From NCBI GenBank assembly GCA_002771615.1, contig PCSD01000007.1, positions 1 to 17,446 on the forward strand: a DNA stretch of 17,446 nt, in the 5' to 3' direction. Source of the stretch: Candidatus Falkowbacteria bacterium CG23_combo_of_CG06-09_8_20_14_all_49_15. Lineage in GTDB: Bacteria; Patescibacteriota; Patescibacteriia; Patescibacteriales; UM-FILTER-48-10. The notes beneath the pieces were generated by a model. The model did no database searches. It saw only the letters and a list, made by a program, of their open reading frames with translations, and was not told the origin of the DNA. Each line of letters starts with the position of its first letter. Position 1 is the stretch's first letter. The position numbers were made by a program, and so were the translations under genes. Below are positions 6,774 to 14,814 of the stretch, one piece after another.

Positions 6774-9026
6774 TTATTTAATATGCTCAAGCTTGAGGCC
6801 ATAGACGGCAGTACCGTTCAGGACATAAAGATTTTTCCCCTTTTCATCAAGGGCCACGTCTTTCAAGTCGGTAAACTGATCAAGAGTATATTGGGTAAGA
6901 AATTCGCCGTCTTTATCATAGACAATCAGGCGGAAGGCGGACGGTTCAAAGACATAAAGATACGGCTGGTCGGCGGAAACGATCAGCCGGACCGCCGCTT
7001 GGATGGGCGGATCAACCAAGCCTTGCTTAAAATCGCTGGTCCGGCCACGAAGCAGTTTAATGATTTGACCGTCTTGTTTGAGCAGGTAAATATGGCCGTC
7101 AATGCCGATGTCCACCGCCTTGGACAAGTCAATTTTTTCTTCCAGCCAACCCGTACCTTCATCGTATCCTTTGGAGAGGCGGTTGTGGCGGTAAATTTGG
7201 CCGGCGGCCGGATTCAAAAGATAGAGCCGTCCGTTGTATTCAGCCAGGCCGGTGAATTCGGCGGCCGGCCGGTTGATCTTGATGGGCGCGAGGCTGATCT
7301 GGTTATCTGAAGTATTGAGCTCAAGAATTTGGCTGTTAAAGAAATAAAAAGCCAGATTTTGGCGGTTATCAGCGCGCAAGCCGTAAGATCCGAAGGGTTC
7401 GCCGCCGGCGGCGGTTAGACTGCTTTGTTTTTCCGGATCAATGACATAAAGGGTGTTGGCCGCCGTATCGGCGGCAATCAGCTGGCCGGCCGGTCCGATA
7501 AAGACCAAATTGTCCGGCGCCGCGGACGGCATTTTTTCTTTTAAGTCAATAATCTTTTTTTCCTCCTTCAATCGCACGACTCGGCGCAGTTTTTCCAGCT
7601 GTTCATTGTATTTGCGCGTGAATTCCTCGCGTTTTTTTTCCGTTTCCGGCAAACCGGCAGGCAAGGCTTGGAGCAAGGAATCAATTTCCGCGAACAGCTT
7701 CATCGCGCCTTCATCATTATTATAGAGCAAGCTGGCGTCGGCTTGGTTCTGTTTCTGCTCAATTTGTCCGGATAAGGTCAGGAATTCCTCCTGTTTTTGG
7801 AGTTCGTTATTTTTTTGCCGCATCAGCCAGATATTTTGTCCAAGAAAAATGATTACGAGCGCCAGGACCGCCAGCGCGATCTTGTAAGGCTTGCGCAAAA
7901 CGCGTAGGAAGGCGGCCAGGCTCCGGATTAACGCAATCGTCCCAGCGGGGATTTTTTTTATGCCCGCCGGCCAGGCGGAAACACGCGCGGCGCGCCAAAG
8001 AAGCGTGCCCAGGGATAGGAGGCGGAAGAATAGATTGGCCGCCAAACGGGCGCTTTGCCGGAAGCCGGCGGCCACATGTCCGAACCATGGTCTTTTTTTC
8101 AAAATAATCCTTTCTTTCAGTACCAAGGCGGGCGGAGATGATGTTTGGCGTCCGCGGACAGAGGGCCAGATTTTTTTCCACCACGATTCAATCTTTTGCC
8201 CGGAAAAGAGGCCGGAAGGAGAGAGGAATTTGTCCGTATTTTTTTCCGTGCGTCGGAGTTTGGCCAAGGAATTGTCCGCTGTCGCCGGAGTGGAGATCGG
8301 CGCGCTTTCCATCAGCGCGGTTTTTTTGACTAAAAGCGCATTAAAAGGCACATAGCTGTTGACATTTGCGAGCAAGTTTTTGATTTGGGCGACGGCGCTG
8401 GCGGGCGGCAGGGCGGTGATAATCTGTTCCAACTGGTTCTCAGACAGATATTCCAGTAAAGCCTCATTAGCAAGCAGGAGAAAGCTGTTATCCGGGATTT
8501 TTCCGGCCAAAGAATAATAAAAGATCTTTTTTTCTCCTTCCGGACCGCTTTCTTCAGCGACTGGCTTATTTAGGTTTATGAGCTGTCGTCCTTGGCCGGC
8601 TCGGTGCGGGCTCCAAAGCAAAAGTTTGTTGGTGCCGGTGTTCGCGAAATAAAGATAGTCATTATGCAAGACGCCGATGGTCGCGCGCAGATTTTGATAG
8701 TTGAACCTGATCTTTTTTTCCTGCAGGTAAGCGCCGAAGTCCTTGTTGGTCTTGGCGGTCGCGGCTTCAAAGATATGGTCAACTTTCAGAGTGCTCAACC
8801 TTTCCAAAAGAAAAATTTTTTCGTTCTGGTAATAATTATTTTTCAAGTTCTGCCAGATCATTTCCAGCAGAGCCGGACTCAGGCTGTCCGCGGGTTGGAT
8901 TTCCAGCAAACCAAAAAGCCGCCCGGCCACTTTTTCTTTGTTAGCGTCCGGTTGCGATAAAAAAACCGCCGAAGCAATATCTCGCCGTTTGCCGGTCCCG
9001 GTGTTGAGTTCCGCGATTTTATACAT
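6774..9026 (-). CDS. Membrane protein with degenerate PP2C-like domain and C-terminal beta-propeller
   Basis: A 750-residue protein without an established name. Residues 1-235 resemble a PP2C/PPM phosphatase fold: ATIGVLHNDYLYFANTGTNKLLL (115-137) matches the family's strand pair, and SFLLLANEALLEYLS (181-195) matches the later motif. The residues that should be metal-binding aspartates read T and E here (ANTGTN, ANEALLE), so it is probably inactive. A disordered basic stretch follows, with possible weak hydrophobic segments. Next come one clear transmembrane segment (about 382-401), a coiled coil (about 402-520) and an extracellular strand-rich region (about 530-750) with repeated blades such as GHIYLLKQDGQIIKLL and KNLYVLNGTAVYGLKL, suggesting an NHL-like propeller. 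The frame extends upstream to 9137, but the ATG at 9026 gives a sensible N terminus after the promoter. Role inferred: a sensor or scaffold; not certain. Confidence 0.7.
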   Translation of the reverse strand: MYKIAELNTGTGKRRDIASAVFLSQPDANKEKVAGRLFGLLEIQPADSLSPALLEMIWQNLKNNYYQNEKIFLLERLSTLKVDHIFEAATAKTNKDFGAYLQEKKIRFNYQNLRATIGVLHNDYLYFANTGTNKLLLWSPHRAGQGRQLINLNKPVAEESGPEGEKKIFYYSLAGKIPDNSFLLLANEALLEYLSENQLEQIITALPPASAVAQIKNLLANVNSYVPFNALLVKKTALMESAPISTPATADNSLAKLRRTEKNTDKFLSPSGLFSGQKIESWWKKIWPSVRGRQTSSPPALVLKERIILKKRPWFGHVAAGFRQSARLAANLFFRLLSLGTLLWRAARVSAWPAGIKKIPAGTIALIRSLAAFLRVLRKPYKIALAVLALVIIFLGQNIWLMRQKNNELQKQEEFLTLSGQIEQKQNQADASLLYNNDEGAMKLFAEIDSLLQALPAGLPETEKKREEFTRKYNEQLEKLRRVVRLKEEKKIIDLKEKMPSAAPDNLVFIGPAGQLIAADTAANTLYVIDPEKQSSLTAAGGEPFGSYGLRADNRQNLAFYFFNSQILELNTSDNQISLAPIKINRPAAEFTGLAEYNGRLYLLNPAAGQIYRHNRLSKGYDEGTGWLEEKIDLSKAVDIGIDGHIYLLKQDGQIIKLLRGRTSDFKQGLVDPPIQAAVRLIVSADQPYLYVFEPSAFRLIVYDKDGEFLTQYTLDQFTDLKDVALDEKGKNLYVLNGTAVYGLKLEHIK

Positions 9027-9084
9027 GATTTCAGAAAAAATAGAATAATTTGCGGCCGCCGATGTTTGACTAACAGCCGTAAAT

Positions 9085-9090
9085 ATTATA
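9085..9090 (-). promoter_or_regulatory. Minus-strand -10 box of PP2C-like gene
   Basis: The minus strand reads a perfect TATAAT here, about 59 bases before the ATG at 9026. The -35 position is poor (TTCCCT at 17 bases). It implies a transcription start near 9078 and a leader of about 50 bases. Confidence 0.45.
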
Positions 9091-9116
9091 CTATAAATGG
9101 AGATAGAAGGGAAGAG

Positions 9117-9144
9117 TTGGGTGTGCTTTAAACGCAACTATAAA
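9117..9144 (+). promoter_or_regulatory. Candidate promoter of winged-helix gene
   Basis: TTGGGT at 9117-9122 and TATAAA at 9139-9144 are 16 bases apart, pointing toward the gene at 9180. It lies in the 153-base divergent gap together with the minus-strand promoter, so a protein bound here could affect both genes. Confidence 0.4.
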
Positions 9145-9179
9145 ATAGTATTTTTTTTATTTTAAATAGGCTATTTTTT

Positions 9180-9827
9180 ATGCTCAACCGCCTGTTTGGA
9201 TCAAAGACCCGCCTAAAACTCCTGAAACATTTCATTCTTCATCCCCAGGAAAAGCTCTATATCCGTCAGATCGCTCGTCAGCTGAAATTACAGCTTAATG
9301 CCGTGCGCCGCGAGCTTGATAATCTGGAGAAATTCGGCTTACTGGCTTCGTCTTTGGGCAAAGGAGAGAGCCGGCCGATATCGGCCGAGGCTGTGGATAA
9401 TCCGGAAAACCCGGGACCAGTGGAAAGCCAGGCGAATAACCGCCAGGAAAAGAAGTTTTATCTAGTGAATCCGGATTTCATCCTGCTGGAAGAGCTGAAG
9501 TCCCTGGTCGTCAAGGCGCAGATCCTTTACGAACGGGATTTCATTGAGAAGGTCAAGCGGGCCGGCGTGCCGAAACTCCTTGTTTTTAGCGGTTTTTTCG
9601 TGAATAACACATTTTCGCCTGTGGACCTCTTGGCGGTCGGGCAGTTCAACAAGCCGCGTTTGGTACGGATCATCAACGAGCTGGAAAACGAGCTGGGCAA
9701 GGATATCCGTTTTACCATTCTCGGCAACCGCGAATTCAAATATCGGCGTGACATTACCGATGTTTTTTTGTATAATATCCTTGAGGGGAAGAAAATCGTC
9801 GCCATAGACGAATTCGGGATAAGCTAA
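9180..9827 (+). CDS. Winged-helix DNA-binding protein with nucleotidyltransferase-like tail
   Basis: A 215-residue protein. Residues about 1-60 form an ArsR-like winged helix-turn-helix (LLKHFILHPQEKLYIRQIAR, then LQLNAVRRELDNLEKFGLL). A polar linker of about 30 residues (near 60-90) follows. The second half has the strand-helix pattern of the minimal nucleotidyltransferase (MNT) fold (LLVFSGFFVNN, SPVDLLAVG, RLVRIINELENELG, RFTILGNREFKYR). The catalytic GS...DxD pattern is not intact; only one acidic residue of the pair is seen in SPVDLL, so enzymatic activity is doubtful. No Shine-Dalgarno site is seen; the ATG at 9180 fits the domain start. It is divergent from the PP2C-like gene and 49 bases before the 929-residue gene, which it might regulate. 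It is most likely a transcription regulator; its targets are unknown. Confidence 0.75.
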   Translation: MLNRLFGSKTRLKLLKHFILHPQEKLYIRQIARQLKLQLNAVRRELDNLEKFGLLASSLGKGESRPISAEAVDNPENPGPVESQANNRQEKKFYLVNPDFILLEELKSLVVKAQILYERDFIEKVKRAGVPKLLVFSGFFVNNTFSPVDLLAVGQFNKPRLVRIINELENELGKDIRFTILGNREFKYRRDITDVFLYNILEGKKIVAIDEFGIS

Positions 9828-9836
9828 TTATTAAGA

Positions 9837-9863
9837 TAGTTTAATTTAAGTTAGTTTAATTTA
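9837..9863. repeat. Direct repeat in front of the 929-aa gene
   Basis: TAGTTTAATTTA occurs twice (9837-9848 and 9852-9863), 15 bases apart start to start. A partial inverted copy (CTTAAATTT) follows at 9868-9876, right before the ATG at 9877. It may be an operator for the adjacent winged-helix protein, but A/T-only repeats also arise by chance. Confidence 0.35.
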
Positions 9864-9876
9864 TAGACTTAAATTT

Positions 9877-12666
9877 ATGAGTATGGAAAATGTTTTACCC
9901 ACAATCCCACAATCAAATACAGAAGAAAATTCTAATAAAGGAATTGATGCAGGCGAACATCAAGGTATTTTTACTAAAGGTTGGAATAAGACCAAAGATT
10001 TTTTTTCTCAAGAAGTGAATTCCGCGTTCAAAAAAATGGGTGAGGCAAGTATGATGCATATCCAGAAATTGTCCCAGGGCGAACAACTCAAATTTTTAAG
10101 CGGTTTATCTAAGATCGGCAGTGAAATCACGCGCGTGCATGAAGATTTTTTTTCCAAAGTTTTTAAGGGTTTGGCGGGTTTTTCAAGCAATAGCCGTTTT
10201 TTAAATACATATTTTACAAGCGAGGCCTCAATTTGTGATAAAAATAAAGCGATCGCTGAAAAAGCGATTAATGAAAGCGGGCCCAAAAATAATTTATCCG
10301 TACTTTCAGGCATGGGAAAAGGTTTTGGCACCTTGACTCGTTATGCCCGTATCCTTTTTGACGCCGGCGTGGCTAATCCTTTTCGTCATATTACCGCCAG
10401 TGCCATGTTTATTGGTCGTCGTAGCGAGGCCTTGAAAGAAACAAGATTTAATTATGAAGGCGCGCTTGAAAACACCCGAGTTCACGACAAAGACATAGCC
10501 TATGAAGAAGCTTGGGATCTGTATGAAAAAGTTTGTCAAAAAAGCAACGGTCATGTTGAGAGTGAAGACTTACGGCAAGCTTATCAGGAAAATCTGCCGG
10601 CCGATTTGGTGAAAAGAATAAACCGGACAGATTACGCCGGTCTTGGTTTTATTGGCAAGATCATGAATAAACATATGGGCATGATTGTTAATCATTTTCA
10701 GAAGGAAATAGATAAAATAGAAAATTCTAACTTAAACTCCTCAGAGAACAAGGAAAAAGCCAAACAAGATTTCATGGCCAAAAAAAAGGCTGTTTTTGAC
10801 GATCTAGATAGAATTGTCGGCGACCAAGGAACAATTGATACTTTGGCATATTTGGCGCGTTTAACAGAAAAAACCGGCAAAGGCGTGGGTATGGTTATGA
10901 CTCTTGATTCTCTTTATCGTTTCGCGCAGTTGGCGCCGCGATTAAGTCAAACCTTAACAGATTTTTTAGCAGATTCTTTTAGTCCCGGTGAAGCACAAGC
11001 CACAACCACAAATTTTAATTATATTACTATTCACGGTATTGTTGAAAAGGTGGAAAAAAATGAGTCTTTGGATAGTGTTCTAAGAAGACTACTGAATAGG
11101 GAAGAACCAGAAAAAGTGAAAAAATTTATTAGTCAATGGTTAAAATTAGAAGAAAGTGATTGTAAAAATATAAATATAAATTCAGAAATTGAAAACGCTT
11201 TAAAAAAAGTTAAAGATCATTATTTAAGTCATCTTGAAAATAGCCAGCAACCGGTTTTATTAACGCCTGGGAGCGAAGTGATTATTACTAATGATGGTAA
11301 ATACGCAATAAAAACTGCAGATATTGATACAGGTAAAATGATAATAATTAATGATGATGAGCAAAGTGAATTAACAAAACAAACTAACCAGATGAATGAG
11401 CAAGATCCGCGTGGTAGTGACTCCAAAAAATTTACAACTACGTCCGATCCGGTTAGCTTCGTTTCGATTGATAAAAAGCATCATACTCTATCTGCGGCCC
11501 TTTACGAAGCGGTAAAAAACGCTCAAGATGAAACAAAAGACAAATTCATCAGTCGTTATATTAGCAATCCAAATATTACCGATAAAAACCGTGGCTCCCT
11601 GTTGAGCAAGGCAATTCGGAAAATGTCCGTGTCTAACCTCAAACTGGGCGATGGAGATGATGTTCGCAATCTGGTTTATGCAGGGAACCGAGTTGTTCTG
11701 CATTCTGATGGGACATTTGAGGTGGAAAAAGGTACGGCGCCCATGGAGGCAGGGTTGAGGAGCGAGGAGCGATTAAGAAAAAATTCCCAGCACATTATTA
11801 CCTCAAAAAATTCAGGTAAAGAAAAATCTCCAGCAATTGATGATAAAAATTCTAATTCAACAACAGACGCACAAAAACAAATAGAGAAGATTCCTGATCT
11901 CTTAGAGAAAATGGTTAGAAAAAGCGCTGGTCGGATAGGCTATGAATATAAAAATGATATTCTCTTCTCAAATAATAATAATGGCGCCACAATCCATTTA
12001 AATATTAAAAATGCGCCAGATTATGATTTGCTCATTAAAGACGGAAAGATTTTTGTCGACGGTCCAGCCGGCTGGAATCATGCATATGACAGTCTTGAAG
12101 ATTTAGAAAAAGCCATAAATCAACCTTTGATAGATTTACAGAAAATGGAAACAAGAAATGATGTTCCGGGATTGAATACAATCAGTTCTGAGGGTGCCGA
12201 ATTGGAAGAATCTCCTATTGCCGAAAATAGAGAGTCTTTAAATGATGTTAGCAGTAATTACGTTGGGTCGGCGGAATTATTGGCTAAAATGAATAGTAAT
12301 AATTTTTTTGATGTTGGGTCAGGCTGTAATGAGTCTTTGGCTAAATTGTTTAATAATAATGATGATAAAGATTCAATGAAGCAATTTTTTCAAAATTATT
12401 GTAAACAAAATGATATTAATCAAAATATCGAGAATAGAATATTGAAAGCTATAAACATTGTTAAAGATGATTTAACAAATGAAAACGTAATCCAAATGCA
12501 ATATAATAGTAATAGTAATAAATTTGCGTTAAAAATATTTTCTAACGGAAAAGCAGAATTATATGCGAACAATCAAAAAATAGATAATAATAATTACACT
12601 AAATTATCTGAATTTTTAGATAATTTTATTGAACCATTCAAATCGATAGAATTACAGAAAAAATGA
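9877..12666 (+). CDS. Large lineage-type protein of unknown function (929 aa)
   Basis: I do not recognise a named domain. The N-terminal 40 residues are polar. Residues about 45-390 are mainly helical and contain the best-conserved-looking part (NPFRHITASAMFIGRRSEALKETRF, near residue 167, then EEAWDLYEKV), which recalls long proteins of Parcubacteria. From about residue 390 the protein turns Asn/Lys/Ser-rich, with linkers and several strand-pair units (for example LLIKDGKIFVDG near 720 and LKIFSNGKAELYANN near 885), each of those two followed by a helix. No signal peptide or clear membrane segment is seen. Base use changes: the first third resembles the neighbours, while the last half is clearly AT-rich (AAT/GAT/AAA codons). 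Two adjacent starts are possible (9877 or 9883). No Shine-Dalgarno. It ends at a bidirectional terminator. Function unknown. Confidence 0.8.
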   Translation: MSMENVLPTIPQSNTEENSNKGIDAGEHQGIFTKGWNKTKDFFSQEVNSAFKKMGEASMMHIQKLSQGEQLKFLSGLSKIGSEITRVHEDFFSKVFKGLAGFSSNSRFLNTYFTSEASICDKNKAIAEKAINESGPKNNLSVLSGMGKGFGTLTRYARILFDAGVANPFRHITASAMFIGRRSEALKETRFNYEGALENTRVHDKDIAYEEAWDLYEKVCQKSNGHVESEDLRQAYQENLPADLVKRINRTDYAGLGFIGKIMNKHMGMIVNHFQKEIDKIENSNLNSSENKEKAKQDFMAKKKAVFDDLDRIVGDQGTIDTLAYLARLTEKTGKGVGMVMTLDSLYRFAQLAPRLSQTLTDFLADSFSPGEAQATTTNFNYITIHGIVEKVEKNESLDSVLRRLLNREEPEKVKKFISQWLKLEESDCKNININSEIENALKKVKDHYLSHLENSQQPVLLTPGSEVIITNDGKYAIKTADIDTGKMIIINDDEQSELTKQTNQMNEQDPRGSDSKKFTTTSDPVSFVSIDKKHHTLSAALYEAVKNAQDETKDKFISRYISNPNITDKNRGSLLSKAIRKMSVSNLKLGDGDDVRNLVYAGNRVVLHSDGTFEVEKGTAPMEAGLRSEERLRKNSQHIITSKNSGKEKSPAIDDKNSNSTTDAQKQIEKIPDLLEKMVRKSAGRIGYEYKNDILFSNNNNGATIHLNIKNAPDYDLLIKDGKIFVDGPAGWNHAYDSLEDLEKAINQPLIDLQKMETRNDVPGLNTISSEGAELEESPIAENRESLNDVSSNYVGSAELLAKMNSNNFFDVGSGCNESLAKLFNNNDDKDSMKQFFQNYCKQNDINQNIENRILKAINIVKDDLTNENVIQMQYNSNSNKFALKIFSNGKAELYANNQKIDNNNYTKLSEFLDNFIEPFKSIELQKK

Positions 12667-12676
12667 AGCCAATAAT

Positions 12677-12704
12677 AAACCCCGGGTTTTTGAGCCGGGG
12701 TTTT
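12677..12704. terminator. Bidirectional terminator between convergent genes
   Basis: AAACCCCGG, a 9-base loop, CCGGGGTTT, then another T. The stem is a perfect nine pairs and A/T-flanked on both sides, so it can end the 929-aa gene (+) and the exported-protein operon (-), whose last stop is at 12710. Confidence 0.85.
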
Positions 12705-12709
12705 GCGCG

Positions 12710-13486
12710 CTATTCAATTGTGAGAATAACGCTTTGATTGTTAGACATATAGAGCATGCGGTTTGTGGAACCGATTCCCACCGCCTCTATTGTCCATTCT
12801 AGCCCTCCTCCTTCTTCTTCGAGATATTTTTTAACTGTCTGGGCGCGTTGCCAAGCTAATTTTTGATTGTTTTCCGGCCGGCCAGTGATACTGGCCAGGC
12901 CTTCGATAAAGATGTGGACATTTTTTTTCGTCTTTGTCTTTATTTTTTTGACGATTACGTCCAGTTGTTTTGTAATTGTATTTGTAATTTGCGCCGAGCC
13001 TTGATTAAAAGGGCTCGTAACCACCTTGTTTATTCCGTCAATATTTAGAGCCTCCAATTTCCTATCAATTTTTATTTGATAGTCTGTAAGTATTTTGATT
13101 TTTTTGTCATGTTGTCCAACTATTTTTTCCACCACCGCTATCCTTGCTTGTAATATTTTCAAGGTGGCAGGCGCGGCTTTGACCTTATCCGCTGCGGCCG
13201 GAGCCGGTGCGGCTTGGGCGGGTTGAGCGGTTGCTGAATCTTTGGCCGGAGCTGATGCGGCCGGAGTTGTCAGCTTGCTCAAGTCAATTTTTTGAGGTGC
13301 GCTGACTGGCGCCTCGGCCGTTTTTTCAACAGGCGCTTTGGGGGGCGCCTCTTTTACACTCCAATCCGAATCAACTGCTGGAGCGTATGTTGATTTGCGC
13401 ACTTCGCCATTCCATCCGCCTCGTCCGCCAGTAGCGCAGGCGGAGAACAAAAAAATAATCGCAATTAAACAAAAATATCTCATCAT
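12710..13486 (-). CDS. Lipoprotein with C-terminal OmpA-like domain
   Basis: A 258-residue exported protein. MMRYFCLIAIIFLFSAC is a lipoprotein signal peptide; Cys17 would be lipidated. An Ala/Pro/Lys-rich linker (about 45-110), a helical, probably coiled-coil part (LKILQARIAVVEKIV, about 112-165) and an OmpA-like domain (about 190-258) follow. The domain keeps GLAS near its first strand, an Asn-Leu pair and an RA motif (NNQKLAWQRAQTV), but the aspartate that contacts peptidoglycan in OmpA appears replaced (GRPEN). A strong Shine-Dalgarno AAGGAGG at 13493-13499 serves ATG 13486 or the adjacent ATG 13483. The frame extends to 13567, but that overlaps the upstream gene. It is the third gene of a minus-strand operon. 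Likely a peptidoglycan-linked surface lipoprotein; partners unknown. Confidence 0.82.
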   Translation of the reverse strand: MMRYFCLIAIIFLFSACATGGRGGWNGEVRKSTYAPAVDSDWSVKEAPPKAPVEKTAEAPVSAPQKIDLSKLTTPAASAPAKDSATAQPAQAAPAPAAADKVKAAPATLKILQARIAVVEKIVGQHDKKIKILTDYQIKIDRKLEALNIDGINKVVTSPFNQGSAQITNTITKQLDVIVKKIKTKTKKNVHIFIEGLASITGRPENNQKLAWQRAQTVKKYLEEEGGGLEWTIEAVGIGSTNRMLYMSNNQSVILTIE

Positions 13487-13503
13487 TATTTTCCTCCTTG
13501 AAT

Positions 13504-13524
13504 CTCGCCGCCAGAAGCGGCGAG
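13504..13524 (-). other. Intercistronic hairpin in exported-protein operon
   Basis: A perfect GC-rich 8-bp stem (CTCGCCGC / GCGGCGAG) with a 5-base loop lies between the stop of the 422-aa gene (13531) and the Shine-Dalgarno of the lipoprotein gene. No T tract follows on the minus strand, so it is more likely an mRNA stabiliser or processing site than a terminator. Confidence 0.55.
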
Positions 13525-13530
13525 GAGAAT

Positions 13531-14799
13531 TTAAGTCAATCTGTTTTGGACGGCTATGTAGACGCACCGGTTTTTCGGGTGCTGGCCGTCTTCCTTAATC
13601 TGGATAAAGTTTTCACCCACAGATTGGAACTGTAGGTGCTCGTTTATCCATTCTTTGGAGACACCCAAGTTGATGAGCATCTCCGCCATTTTTAAGGCAG
13701 CGTTTTCAGCACGCCGCCCGGCTAAGTCCCAATTATGCCGATCAGTGCCTTCAATACTGGCACCGCCAATCAGAACAATTTTTTGGTTTGGCTGTATTTT
13801 GTCCACAATCCGGGCAATATCGTTGGCCCATTTTCGTATTTTTTCCTCTTCGGCATGAGCAACGACATCACTGTCGTAGGCAAACAAGATAGGGGCAGTC
13901 GGCAGTATTTTTGTTTCGGTTTTCGGTGGTTCGTTAGACGGTTCGGAAACAGAGACTACTTTTTTGGTCACTGTTTCTTCTTTTTTAACAGTTTCAGCGG
14001 CCTTGACCGCGGCCCTTGATTTAAATCGGGCCAGGTTTGTCTTGGCTTCATTTTCAGACAGGTAATGCTGCCACCCGATTACATAAAAACCGGGTTTCTG
14101 CCAGACAAATGACTCAAATTTTCCAGCGCCAACACCGGTACCGCTTACCATGCCAGTCCGGCTGCCGTGCGAATCAGGTGCCGGCAATACTGAGCCGACA
14201 AACGATATGCCGGCACCCCACCCCATATTGGCAGTGATTTGCCGCATATTGGTCAAGACCGTGTAGTAGCGGCAACCGGTCTTGCTCCACACCTTTCTAA
14301 TTGCCTCATAAAGGTATGGAGTGATAATTTCATGATCCTTGGGGACAGCGATAAAAGCCTCCCCGACTTTCTCTACCCCCCAGGGATAATAGGGAAGAAG
14401 AGACACTCTATCATTTTCCGCCGCGGTGGTGTCTTCGGCTTCCAGCGGGTAAAAATTTTCCGAAGAGTCCCACCAATTAGATTTGCCCGCCAGCAAGTTT
14501 TCCACTCTGATGCCTTGATATACCTCATCAAAGTCATCCAAGAGAACGAACCCATATCTGCCCAAAAGAACAGGCAGACGGGTATCGTTTGTTTTTTCGG
14601 CCGGAAAAGGCTGAAGCCCATTTACTACGGTTGGGTCTTGTTTTGTACTGTTCAGTAAATCCCCATATGTGTAGTTTCCGTGGTTATCCGAAAATTGCTG
14701 GATCAAAGCCGAGTTACTATTGGTATCCGCCGCGGACGCCTTCTGACTAAAACTGATGGCCAAGAAGGCAACAATTAAGAAAAGAAAAAATTTTTTCAT
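13531..14799 (-). CDS. Exported protein with C-terminal OmpA-like domain (422 aa)
   Basis: The N terminus MKKFFLFLIVAFLAIS...ASA-AD is a Sec signal peptide with likely cleavage near residue 23. Residues about 24-270 form a domain I do not recognise, with many aromatic residues and Gly-rich loops (NMGWGAGISFVGS, VSGTGVGAGKF). A Lys/Glu/Val-rich linker follows, then an OmpA-like domain at about 304-422: FAYDSDVV, IGGASIEGTDRHN, LAGRRAENA, QSVGE. The peptidoglycan-contacting Asp (about 353) and Arg (about 363) are both present, so binding to the cell wall is likely. A strong Shine-Dalgarno (GAAGGAGG) lies 5 bases before ATG 14799; the open frame reaches a TTG at 14814 that lies inside this site and is rejected. 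Second gene of the operon, 15 bases after the 264-aa gene. Confidence 0.85.
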   Translation of the reverse strand: MKKFFLFLIVAFLAISFSQKASAADTNSNSALIQQFSDNHGNYTYGDLLNSTKQDPTVVNGLQPFPAEKTNDTRLPVLLGRYGFVLLDDFDEVYQGIRVENLLAGKSNWWDSSENFYPLEAEDTTAAENDRVSLLPYYPWGVEKVGEAFIAVPKDHEIITPYLYEAIRKVWSKTGCRYYTVLTNMRQITANMGWGAGISFVGSVLPAPDSHGSRTGMVSGTGVGAGKFESFVWQKPGFYVIGWQHYLSENEAKTNLARFKSRAAVKAAETVKKEETVTKKVVSVSEPSNEPPKTETKILPTAPILFAYDSDVVAHAEEEKIRKWANDIARIVDKIQPNQKIVLIGGASIEGTDRHNWDLAGRRAENAALKMAEMLINLGVSKEWINEHLQFQSVGENFIQIKEDGQHPKNRCVYIAVQNRLT

Positions 14800-14814
14800 G
14801 GCACCCTCCTTCAA

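Noticed and set aside
7891..8355. 154-codon + strand open frame inside the PP2C-like gene
   Set aside because: Arg- and Phe-rich antisense translation without a start signal or recognisable motif.
9027..9137. N-terminal extension of the PP2C-like protein
   Set aside because: It covers the minus-strand TATAAT box and has no start signal; the ATG at 9026 gives a normal N terminus.
13487..13567. Longer start for the OmpA-domain lipoprotein
   Set aside because: It would overlap the end of the 422-aa gene and bury the lipoprotein signal peptide inside the protein; the Shine-Dalgarno points to 13486 or 13483.
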